A DNA stretch of 8,572 nucleotides, from contig DAOVTC010000036.1 in assembly GCA_030633285.1 (NCBI GenBank), positions 1 to 8,572 of the forward strand, given 5' to 3'. Shown here piece after piece: positions 1 through 5,782 of the stretch (the first letter of the stretch is position 1; every line of letters begins with the position of its first letter). The translations under genes were made by a program, and so were the position numbers. This DNA is from Flavobacteriaceae bacterium (GTDB taxonomy: Bacteria > Bacteroidota > Bacteroidia > Flavobacteriales > Flavobacteriaceae). Under the pieces are notes generated by a model. That model searched no databases. It saw only the letters and a list, made by a program, of their open reading frames with translations, and was not told where the DNA came from.

Positions 1-74
1 GGATGATTAATAACTAACCTTATCAGCTCACCTGCGGTGTAACCTGCTCCTCCTATAATTCCAACTTTAATCAT
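1..74 (-). CDS. argC: N-acyl-gamma-glutamyl-phosphate reductase ArgC, N-terminal fragment
   Basis: Only the first 24 codons are in the window; the gene continues past the left edge. ArgC reduces N-acetyl-glutamyl phosphate (probably the N-succinyl form in many Bacteroidota) to the semialdehyde with NADPH, in cytoplasmic arginine synthesis. The fragment begins MIKVGIIGGAGYTAGEL, which is the glycine-rich start of the NADP-binding Rossmann fold typical of ArgC (GxxGGAGYTAGEL at residues 5-17). The ATG at 74-72 lies just 2 bases after the argG stop, so the two genes are almost certainly cotranscribed and translationally linked. No Shine-Dalgarno sequence is visible, which is usual for this phylum. 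The identification rests on a short but very characteristic motif plus the argG neighbour. Confidence 0.9.
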   Translation of the reverse strand, partial: MIKVGIIGGAGYTAGELIRLVINH

Positions 75-76
75 TT

Positions 77-1258
77 TTAAGAATTTACGTGATTAAAAAT
101 TCTACCTTGATTTGCCGTTATTTTGATAAATCCTTTGGCATCATCGGCAGTCCAACCTTCATTACTTTCTCCATAACTAGCAAATGATGAATCCATTAAA
201 TCGTGTTTTGAAGATATTCCGTTAATCGTAAATCTATAAGGATGTAAACTCAAAAATACATCACCTGAAACATATCTTTGCGTGTCCTCTAAAAATACCT
301 CAATATTTCTCATTACTTCATCTAAATACTGACCTTCATGTAATAGCATTCCATACCAATTACCCATCTGTTCTTTATGATGCTGTTGCCATTTTGTAAG
401 GGTGTGTTTTTCTAATAAATGATGCGCCTTGATAATTATTAAAGGTGCTGGAGCTTCAAAACCTACTCTACCTTTGATTCCTATAATAGTATCACCAACA
501 TGTATGTCTCTACCAATTGCATATTTGGATGCCATAATATTTAATTTTTCAATATTATTTATCGGTTTATCTTTTTTATCATCAATGGCAATTAATTCTC
601 CTTTTTTAAAAGTTAATTTTAAATTCTTGGATTCTGATAATTGTAACTGACTAGGATATGCCTCTTCGGGTAAAGGTAAATGTGAGCTTAAAGTTTCTTC
701 ACCTCCTACACTGGTTCCCCAAAGCCCTTTATTGATGGAGTATTTTGCTTTTTCCCATGGATAATCAATACCGTTTTCTTGTAAAAAATTAATCTCTTCC
801 AATCGTGATAATTTTTTATCTCTAATAGGCGTAATAATTCGTATTTCAGGAGCTATAATTTGAAAAATCATATCAAATCTTACTTGATCATTCCCTGCTC
901 CGGTACTACCATGAGCTATGTAATCTGCCTTAATTTTTTTTGCATAATTTACAATTTCAATTGCCTGGATTATCCTTTCAGCACTTACAGAAAGTGGATA
1001 GGTATTATTCTTTAGTACATTTCCGAAAATTAAATACTTTACAACTTTATCATAAAATATTTGAACTGCATCAATTGACTTATAATCTGTTGCACCTAAT
1101 CGTAAAGCTTTTTCTTTAATTTCCTCAATCTCTTCGTTATTAAATCCACCAGTATTTACACTTACGGCATGAACTTCAAATTTTCTGTTTTTCGATAAAT
1201 ATTTTGCACAATACGAGGTGTCTAAACCTCCACTATATGCTAAGACTAATTTTTTCAT
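77..1258 (-). CDS. argG: Argininosuccinate synthase
   Basis: This 393-residue protein joins citrulline and aspartate, using ATP, to form argininosuccinate, the penultimate step of arginine synthesis in the cytoplasm. The N-terminal ATP-pyrophosphatase P-loop AYSGGLDTS is at residues 7-15. The family motif AHGSTGAGNDQVRFD is at 115-129, in a variant with Ser and Ala where many other bacteria have Cys and Lys. A further conserved segment, KYSINKGLWGTSVGGEE, is at 172-188. The length matches the family norm of about 400 residues, so the gene is intact. It starts 4 bases after the GNAT gene's stop and ends 2 bases before argC, so it is the second cistron of a tightly packed operon. The argG-argC order right behind a GNAT gene is, as I recall, common in Flavobacteriia. 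Regulation probably comes from the leader upstream of the GNAT gene. Confidence 0.97.
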   Translation of the reverse strand: MKKLVLAYSGGLDTSYCAKYLSKNRKFEVHAVSVNTGGFNNEEIEEIKEKALRLGATDYKSIDAVQIFYDKVVKYLIFGNVLKNNTYPLSVSAERIIQAIEIVNYAKKIKADYIAHGSTGAGNDQVRFDMIFQIIAPEIRIITPIRDKKLSRLEEINFLQENGIDYPWEKAKYSINKGLWGTSVGGEETLSSHLPLPEEAYPSQLQLSESKNLKLTFKKGELIAIDDKKDKPINNIEKLNIMASKYAIGRDIHVGDTIIGIKGRVGFEAPAPLIIIKAHHLLEKHTLTKWQQHHKEQMGNWYGMLLHEGQYLDEVMRNIEVFLEDTQRYVSGDVFLSLHPYRFTINGISSKHDLMDSSFASYGESNEGWTADDAKGFIKITANQGRIFNHVNS

Positions 1259-1262
1259 TTTT

Positions 1263-1886
1263 TTATAATTTTTTATCAGATTTCTTTAAAAATAAAGCCT
1301 GTTTAATTCTTTTTAATCTACTTAATGTTTTAGAATCATACGGGTGTTCTTTAACATTATCTTCATGTTTTGGGTCAAACAACATACCTGTACATAAACA
1401 CATTTTTTGATTAGTACGCTGTAAAACATCATAATTCTGACAAGTTTGACAACCTTTCCAAAACTCAGGATCATCAGTGAGTTCAGAAAAAGTTACAGGT
1501 TTATATCCTAAGCCATAATTTATTTTTAATACTGCCAAACCCGTTGTAATTCCAAAAATTTTAGCATCAGGATATTTTTGTTTTGAGTAATTGAAAACTT
1601 TATTTTTTATTTTTTTTGCTAAGCCTTGTTTTCGATAATTCCTGTGCACAATTAAACCCGAGTGCACTACATAATTTTTATTACTAAAAGTCTCAATATA
1701 ACAAAAACCGGCAAATTTCTCTCCATCTAAAGCAATGACAGCATTACCATTACTTATTTTAGTTGTGATATACTCAGATGTTCTTTTAGCTATACCAGTA
1801 CCTCTTTCGTTAGCGGAATCATCAATAGTTTCAGTGATGATATTCGCATATTTTATATGACTTTTTGTTGCAATTACAATTTTCAT
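1263..1886 (-). CDS. GNAT-family N-acyltransferase heading the arginine operon
   Basis: This 207-residue GNAT-fold protein is the first gene of the arginine operon. The acyl-CoA-binding motif is visible as YRKQGLAKK at residues 84-92 (pattern R-x-x-G-x-A), preceded by the beta-strand segment HSGLIVHRN. A C-terminal extension carries four cysteines, C146-x2-C149 and C163-x-C165, which could bind a metal; a plain GNAT domain does not need them. It sits 4 bases upstream of argG. From position alone, the likely role is acylation of glutamate (acetyl or succinyl) as the first step of arginine synthesis, because Bacteroidota often lack a classical argA. That is inference. Other possibilities are an unrelated acetyltransferase or a regulator. 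The ATG at 1886 is the first in frame and gives a complete fold. The basic C-terminal tail (KKSDKKL) is unremarkable in this genome. Confidence 0.85.
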   Translation of the reverse strand: MKIVIATKSHIKYANIITETIDDSANERGTGIAKRTSEYITTKISNGNAVIALDGEKFAGFCYIETFSNKNYVVHSGLIVHRNYRKQGLAKKIKNKVFNYSKQKYPDAKIFGITTGLAVLKINYGLGYKPVTFSELTDDPEFWKGCQTCQNYDVLQRTNQKMCLCTGMLFDPKHEDNVKEHPYDSKTLSRLKRIKQALFLKKSDKKL

Positions 1887-1918
1887 TGTATTGTTTTTTG
1901 ATAAATTTTATTAATAAC

Positions 1919-1932
1919 ATTTGATTTCAAAT
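1919..1932. repeat. 6-2-6 inverted repeat upstream of the GNAT gene
   Basis: ATTTGATTTCAAAT consists of perfect six-base arms (ATTTGA and TCAAAT) around two central bases, 32 bases upstream of the GNAT start. It could be an operator for a dimeric regulator such as an ArgR-type repressor, or a weak RNA hairpin in the leader. It does not closely match the ArgR box known from other bacteria, and A+T-rich sequence produces such palindromes by chance. Confidence 0.25.
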
Positions 1933-1955
1933 ACAGAGTTGGACTCACCTAACCC

Positions 1956-1982
1956 CAATAAATAAACACACCCTTACGGGCG
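1956..1982 (-). terminator. Small GUAA-loop hairpin followed by U-rich stretch
   Basis: On the minus strand CGCCC-GTAA-GGGTG (1982-1969) can form a five-pair stem, one pair being G-U, closed by a GUAA tetraloop of the stable GNRA class. It is followed by TGTTTATTTATTG, a U-rich but interrupted tract. The stop codon of the putative leader peptide is in the loop, and the CGC arginine codon is in the 5' arm, so a ribosome on those codons would block the stem. That geometry suits an attenuator. The stem is short and the U-tract imperfect, so termination efficiency is doubtful. Confidence 0.3.
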
Positions 1983-2069
1983 ACGATGACGAGGAAAAAC
2001 AATAACAGTACTAATAATAACTAAAAAGATATGGTTTATTAAATTTAGTATGTTAAAATAAAATTGCAT
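1974..2069 (-). CDS. Putative 31-residue arginine leader peptide
   Basis: This short minus-strand frame starts at ATG 2069-2067. It encodes a hydrophobic stretch followed by the ending VFPRHRRP and a stop. The last codons are CCT CGT CAT CGT CGC CCG TAA, so three of the final five residues are arginine, all CGN-encoded and GC-rich in an A+T-rich setting. The stop codon lies in the loop of a small hairpin (1982-1969). The peptide ends 87 bases before the GNAT gene. A longer frame from ATG 2168 (64 residues) has the same ending. I prefer the shorter start because the upstream GC-rich island makes better sense in another frame. Leader peptides with clusters of the regulated amino acid are well known for his, thr and trp operons. 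For this gene the function is inferred, and translation is unproven. Confidence 0.35.
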   Translation of the reverse strand: MQFYFNILNLINHIFLVIISTVIVFPRHRRP

Positions 2070-2133
2070 TTTGAAAATAATTGAATTGTGAAAAATAATT
2101 TGTGATAAAAATAATCTAACTGAAAATATAAAA

Positions 2134-2199
2134 TTAACAGCGGCGCTCGGGAGAACGGCGATTTTCATTAAATGTAGTATGTGTATTATTTACTTTCAC
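2134..2199 (-). other. Possible second arginine-rich micro-ORF (GTG start)
   Basis: On the minus strand a GTG at 2199-2197 opens a 21-codon frame ending NRRSPERRC and a stop. The arginines are encoded as two adjacent pairs, CGC CGT and CGC CGC. Together they account for most of the GC-rich island at 2137-2160. The non-ATG start and lack of a visible ribosome-binding site make it uncertain. The other frames of the same bases read KIAVLPSAA (from ATG 2168) and SPFSRAPLL, which explain the GC content less well. It may be an upstream leader peptide, a relic, or a coincidence of an RNA structure element. Confidence 0.2.
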
Positions 2200-2285
2200 A
2201 TTGCAATACTACAATAATATTTTAAATAGTAAAAGAAAATATTATTTATTTGTAATAATTATTATAATTCTTTACTAATTATATA

Positions 2286-2987
2286 TTAAATCAGGTGTTT
2301 TTTAAAGTTTTCTTTTACAAAATCAATAATTCTTTTTACTTCTACAATTTCAGTGTTTAAAATTGTTGCTATTTCTTGTAAATTTAATTTTCCTAAAACA
2401 TATAAATCCATCACATTTGAAGTTTGTAAAGGAAGGTTTCTATACATTTTTCGTAAAGTATCTTGTTTTTCTTCACTTTTTAAAAATGCTTTGTCTTTAA
2501 GATCTAAAAATGACAATATATTTTGCTGTACTTCATCAGATTGAAGCAAATGTGATTCATTATCATTTTGATGATACGAAATATCATCTAACTCTTCATT
2601 CATAATCAAATCAAAATCAGCATCAACTGTAAAATTTTCTTCTAAAAGACGTAATTCTTCCTCTAAAATAACTTTAGTACTAATGGTATCTTTGTGCCAT
2701 TTTTCAGCTTCAAACAAACTTCTCAATTTTTTATTTATAAGATTAAACATCATTAATCTTAACTCGTTAATATCAATATTATTATTGGTTTTACTTTCAT
2801 AAACACTTAAGATTACTTCATCAATAATACCATTTGACTGGTACATGTTTTTTGGAAGTATCCCTAAGTTCTCAGCAACTCTTAATCTCTGTTTAACATA
2901 AGGATGTAATAAATGTACAACTGTAAGTATTTTCTTATTGAAACTCTCTGGTCGTTTTTCTGAAGTATTATTTTGATGATTTTTCAT
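2286..2987 (-). CDS. Divergent sigma-70-like protein with region-4-type HTH
   Basis: This 233-residue cytoplasmic protein resembles an RNA polymerase sigma factor at its C-terminus. Residues 178-225 (LRKMYRNLPLQ, then DLYVLGKLNLQEIATIL and VEVKRIIDFV) follow the sigma region 4 layout: an LP turn, an EIA-x-IL recognition-type helix-turn-helix and a following helix. The N-terminal part (residues 22-65, LLHPYVKQRLRVAENLGILPKNMY) is conserved-looking and might be a remnant of region 2. The middle (108-152) is very acidic. I believe similar proteins are annotated as sigma-70 family in Flavobacteriia, but I recall no experimentally assigned function. The gene stands alone between the arginine operon and the divergent hydrolase gene. 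A TAATTTTG (-7-like) element at 3073-3066 on the minus strand could drive it, but no matching -33 element is present. It could also be a DNA-binding regulator that no longer acts as a sigma factor. Confidence 0.7.
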   Translation of the reverse strand: MKNHQNNTSEKRPESFNKKILTVVHLLHPYVKQRLRVAENLGILPKNMYQSNGIIDEVILSVYESKTNNNIDINELRLMMFNLINKKLRSLFEAEKWHKDTISTKVILEEELRLLEENFTVDADFDLIMNEELDDISYHQNDNESHLLQSDEVQQNILSFLDLKDKAFLKSEEKQDTLRKMYRNLPLQTSNVMDLYVLGKLNLQEIATILNTEIVEVKRIIDFVKENFKKHLI

Positions 2988-3065
2988 AATATTCCAATTA
3001 ATGATTCACATATAAAGTTACAAAATTCAAAGTAATTTATTCCATTTTTATTGATTTTTAACTGC

Positions 3066-3073
3066 CAAAATTA
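3066..3073 (-). promoter_or_regulatory. Possible -7 promoter element of the sigma-like gene
   Basis: The minus strand reads TAATTTTG here, an exact match to the Bacteroidota TAnnTTTG -7 consensus, about 80 bases upstream of the start at 2987. No TTG/TTTG was found at the expected 17-23 base spacing, so this is weak. The rest of the 260-base divergent gap (2988-3247) holds nothing else I recognise apart from the plus-strand promoter at 3196-3229. Confidence 0.25.
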
Positions 3074-3195
3074 TATCCAAAATTCACTTAATTAATTATT
3101 TTTTTACATCAAAAATCGTGTATCACCTTTCAATAAACCATATAAAACTATACACCAGGTACTTACACTATAAGTTTTAAGCACTTTTTAACAAT

Positions 3196-3229
3196 TTTGC
3201 AATTTGATTGTACTCATTTTCTATTTTTG
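3196..3229 (+). promoter_or_regulatory. Bacteroidota-type promoter for the hydrolase gene
   Basis: TATTTTTG at 3222-3229 matches the TAnnTTTG -7 consensus exactly. A TTTG at 3196-3199 lies 22 bases upstream, within the spacing range reported for the -33 element. Transcription would begin around 3235, just before the ATG at 3248. The promoter overlaps the upstream in-frame ATG at 3197, which argues against that ATG as the start. Confidence 0.5.
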
Positions 3230-3247
3230 ATTAGAAATAAGTTCTAT

Positions 3248-4081
3248 ATGATTCATAAAGAATTCAATTTTAAACTGTACAATACTAAACTTTACGGTCA
3301 GTATTTTCAACCTAAAACCGTAAAAGCTGTTGTTGTATTAGTTCACGGAATGGGAGAGCATTCCAAACGCTATGAAAAACATGTTATACCTTATTATAAT
3401 ATTAATTCTATAGCTGTTTTAACGTATGACCAATTTGGTCATGGGAAAACTGAAGGAAAACAAGGTCATAATCCTGGTTTTAATGCTGTTCTTGATTGTG
3501 TTGATGAAATGCTCAAAAAAGCAAAAAATATTTTTGGAGATAAACCAATTTTTCTTTACGGACATAGTATGGGTGGTAATGTGGTAATCAATTATGCTTT
3601 AAAACGAAAAAACAAACTGAGTGGAGTTATTGCAACTAGCCCTTTTTTACGATTGGCTTTTAATCCTCCAAAATGGAAATTATCGATTGGTAAAATTTTA
3701 CAAAAAATTGCACCTTCAATAACTATGGGTAATGAGTTAGAAATAAATGCCATTTCACGTGATAAAAAAATTGTAGAAGCATATAAAAACGATCCTTTAG
3801 TACATGACAAGATTAGTCCTAATTATTCAATTGTTTTTATAGAAACTGGTGAATGGGCAATACAAAATGCTGATAAATTGGAAATACCTATGTTATTAAT
3901 GCATGGTACTGGCGATAGATTAACTAATTATAAAGCTTCTGAAGAATTTGCTAAAAACACTAATAAAAAAGTTGAATTACAATTGTATGAAAATGCTTAT
4001 CACGAATTACATAATGATATCATTAAAAATGAAGTTTTAGACAAAATGATGGTTTGGATAGATGAAAAAATAACAAAATAA
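3248..4081 (+). CDS. Alpha/beta hydrolase, monoacylglycerol lipase-like
   Basis: This 277-residue serine hydrolase belongs to the Hydrolase_4 (lysophospholipase/monoacylglycerol lipase) group. The oxyanion-region motif VHGMGEHSKRY is at residues 32-42. The nucleophile elbow GHSMGG gives Ser107, and the other likely triad members are Asp223 (HGTGD) and His252 (AYHELHND). No signal peptide is seen, so it should be cytoplasmic. The substrate is probably a monoacylglycerol, lysophospholipid or other ester, which sequence alone cannot settle. An in-frame ATG at 3197 would add 17 residues, but these do not resemble the family and overlap a good promoter match. The start at 3248 leads straight into the family's first beta-strands. 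A transglycosylase gene follows after 27 bases on the same strand, so cotranscription is likely. Confidence 0.88.
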   Translation: MIHKEFNFKLYNTKLYGQYFQPKTVKAVVVLVHGMGEHSKRYEKHVIPYYNINSIAVLTYDQFGHGKTEGKQGHNPGFNAVLDCVDEMLKKAKNIFGDKPIFLYGHSMGGNVVINYALKRKNKLSGVIATSPFLRLAFNPPKWKLSIGKILQKIAPSITMGNELEINAISRDKKIVEAYKNDPLVHDKISPNYSIVFIETGEWAIQNADKLEIPMLLMHGTGDRLTNYKASEEFAKNTNKKVELQLYENAYHELHNDIIKNEVLDKMMVWIDEKITK

Positions 4082-4108
4082 TAATACCTAAGAAATAAAA
4101 AAAACGCT

Positions 4109-5611
4109 ATGAAAAAGTCCTTTTTCCTCTATTTTTTAATTTTATCTCCCCTACTTTTTGGTCAAAATAATTATTTTTCAAATTTTGATGATTCAGGAAA
4201 CAACCCAATATTTGATCAAGAATATTCTATTCCTTTATTAAAAAATAATTTGACTATTATTGATAAAAGTGGCACAAATAATTTTGATAATACATGGGTT
4301 AAAGAGCCTCAAAAAATTCCATCCAATGAAAATGAATTCTCTTCATTATTATTAATGAAACAATTGGAAGAGTTAAATTTTAAAACACCTTTTAATATAG
4401 TTCACAATCCTACTTTAGAAAGGTTTATTAGATCTTATTTACAAAATCGTAAAGAGGAAATTTCAAATTTAATGGATAGAGCGGAATATTATTTTCCAAT
4501 GTTTGAAGAATATTTAGACAAATATGACTTACCACTTGAAATTAAATATCTTGCCATAGTTGAATCTGCATTAAAACCAAATGCCGTCTCTCCTTCTGGT
4601 GCCAAAGGATTATGGCAATTTATGTACTCTACCGGTAAAGAATACAATTTACAAGTAAGTTCATATGTAGATGATCGTTTTGACCCTATAAAATCAACGG
4701 AAGCAGCTTGTTTGTATTTAACCAAATTATACCAATCTTTCAATGATTGGGATTTAGCTTTAGCTGCATATAATTCTGGTCCAGGAAATGTTAGAAAAGC
4801 AATAAGACGTTCAGGAGGGAAACAAAATTACTGGGAAATTAGACAATATTTATCTAAAGAAACTCGTAGTTACCTTCCTGCTTTTTACGCCACATATTAT
4901 ATTTTTGAATATTCAAAAACTCACGATCTAAAATCTAAAAAATCAGATTTAACTTATGTTGAAATTGATACTATTCATGTAAAAAAACAGTTGTCTTTTG
5001 CTACTATTCAAAAAAATATTTCAATTGATTATAAAATTTTAAAAGCATTAAATCCGCAATACAAGAAAGATATTATTCCATATTCAAAAAGCAAATATTA
5101 CGTATTGACTTTACCAAAATATTTGGTTCAAAAATTTATTGATAAAGAGAAAATCATTTATCAATCACCAAATCAAAACTTTATTAAAACTAATCCCTCA
5201 AATGTTATAAGAATAACTAAATCTAATAGTTATGTGGTTAAAAATGGTGATAATTTAAATAAAATTGCTTTAAAACACAACATAACACTAGCACAATTAA
5301 AAAATTGGAATGGTTTACAAACCGATTATTTAATAACAGGACAAAGATTGGTAGTAACCAAAAATATATTAATCAAAACAAATCCTTTCTCTCCAAAGGT
5401 CTCCCCTACCTCCCCTTCTATTGAAATAAATAAAAGCATTTCAAATGAATCTAAAATTTTTGAAACTTATATAGTAAAAGAAGGTGATACCTTATTTAAT
5501 ATTTCTCGAAGATTTTCAAGGGTTTCTATTGATCAAATAAAAAATTGGAATAATTTATATAATATAACCTTCTTAAAACCTGGTACAAAACTTAAAATAT
5601 TCAAAAGTTAA
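4109..5611 (+). CDS. MltD-like lytic transglycosylase with two LysM domains (copy 1)
   Basis: This 500-residue exported enzyme should cleave the glycan strands of peptidoglycan, forming 1,6-anhydro-muropeptides, in the periplasm. The signal peptide is residues 1-19 (MKKSFFLYFLILSPLLFGQ). There is no lipobox cysteine, so unlike E. coli MltD it is probably not a lipoprotein. The SLT/GH23 catalytic domain spans about 125-270: the catalytic Glu152 is in AIVESALKP, followed by GLWQFM (167-172) and AAYNSGPGNV (219-228). A linker (285-345) looks like a degenerate LysM-type segment (LSFATIQKN to LTLPKYL). Two LysM domains at about 375-416 and 454-498 would bind peptidoglycan; each contains the KNWN motif. 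It lies 27 bases after the hydrolase and 171 bases before a close paralogue. All catalytic motifs are intact. Confidence 0.92.
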   Translation: MKKSFFLYFLILSPLLFGQNNYFSNFDDSGNNPIFDQEYSIPLLKNNLTIIDKSGTNNFDNTWVKEPQKIPSNENEFSSLLLMKQLEELNFKTPFNIVHNPTLERFIRSYLQNRKEEISNLMDRAEYYFPMFEEYLDKYDLPLEIKYLAIVESALKPNAVSPSGAKGLWQFMYSTGKEYNLQVSSYVDDRFDPIKSTEAACLYLTKLYQSFNDWDLALAAYNSGPGNVRKAIRRSGGKQNYWEIRQYLSKETRSYLPAFYATYYIFEYSKTHDLKSKKSDLTYVEIDTIHVKKQLSFATIQKNISIDYKILKALNPQYKKDIIPYSKSKYYVLTLPKYLVQKFIDKEKIIYQSPNQNFIKTNPSNVIRITKSNSYVVKNGDNLNKIALKHNITLAQLKNWNGLQTDYLITGQRLVVTKNILIKTNPFSPKVSPTSPSIEINKSISNESKIFETYIVKEGDTLFNISRRFSRVSIDQIKNWNNLYNITFLKPGTKLKIFKS

Positions 5612-5644
5612 TAAGTAGACCAATTATGATTAAACCAATACTTT

Positions 5645-5672
5645 TTTCTTTAAGAGTTTTTTCTTAAAAAAA
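5645..5672. repeat. A+T-only inverted repeat between the two transglycosylase genes
   Basis: TTTAAGA (5649-5655) and TCTTAAA (5662-5668) form a seven-pair stem with a six-base loop. After one mismatch, three more A-T pairs extend it. On the plus strand the stem is followed by A rather than T, so it is not a classical terminator for the upstream gene. On the minus strand it would have a T-tract, but no minus-strand gene ends here. The 171-base gap otherwise shows TATTTTTA (5726-5733), one base off the -7 consensus and without a spaced -33 element, so whether copy 2 has its own promoter is open. Confidence 0.2.
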
Positions 5673-5782
5673 TATTAAAGTTGTAAAGAAAAACTAAAAA
5701 ACAACACCTTAATAAAATTTTGTGCTATTTTTACCGTTTCTATACAGAATACACTGTAAATAAACCTTTTGAAATATATTGA

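Larger units (their letters stand above)
1887..2199 (-). promoter_or_regulatory. Arginine operon leader region (putative attenuator)
   Basis: About 400 bases separate the GNAT start from the next gene, and this part is unusually structured. The background is extremely A+T-rich, but two GC-rich islands stand out, at 2137-2160 and 1977-1994. On the minus strand each can be read as a cluster of CGN arginine codons directly before a stop: CGC CGT TCT CCC GAG CGC CGC TGT TAA ends at 2134, and CCT CGT CAT CGT CGC CCG TAA ends at 1974. Arginine codon clusters ahead of an arginine operon are the hallmark of ribosome-mediated attenuation, but that mechanism is inferred here. No convincing -33/-7 promoter was found. 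The nearest candidate is a TTG at 2214-2212 followed 19 bases later by TA, which is weak. The stretch 2200-2285 shows only A+T-rich sequence. Confidence 0.45.

Noticed and set aside
429..650. Plus-strand open frame inside argG
   Set aside because: It lies wholly antisense to a strongly supported argG, with no family resemblance. It is a shadow frame.
1204..1410. Plus-strand open frame across the GNAT-argG junction
   Set aside because: It is antisense to two real genes, with no recognisable domain or start context.
2070..2168. 64-residue minus-strand frame starting at ATG 2168, as a stand-alone protein
   Set aside because: It resembles no known protein and lies in the arginine leader. Its conspicuous ending is shared with the shorter frame from 2069, and the GC-rich bases near 2168 make more sense in another frame. 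It is treated as leader sequence.
3197..3247. In-frame upstream ATG extending the hydrolase by 17 residues
   Set aside because: The extension does not resemble the family and overlaps an exact TAnnTTTG -7 element with a suitably spaced TTTG. The start at 3248 is better supported.
4489..4743. Minus-strand open frame inside transglycosylase copy 1
   Set aside because: It is the reverse complement of the conserved catalytic core. The open frame follows from codon bias.
5645..5672. Rho-independent terminator after transglycosylase copy 1
   Set aside because: The stem is almost only A-T and is followed on the plus strand by A residues rather than a T-tract, so it is listed only as an inverted repeat.
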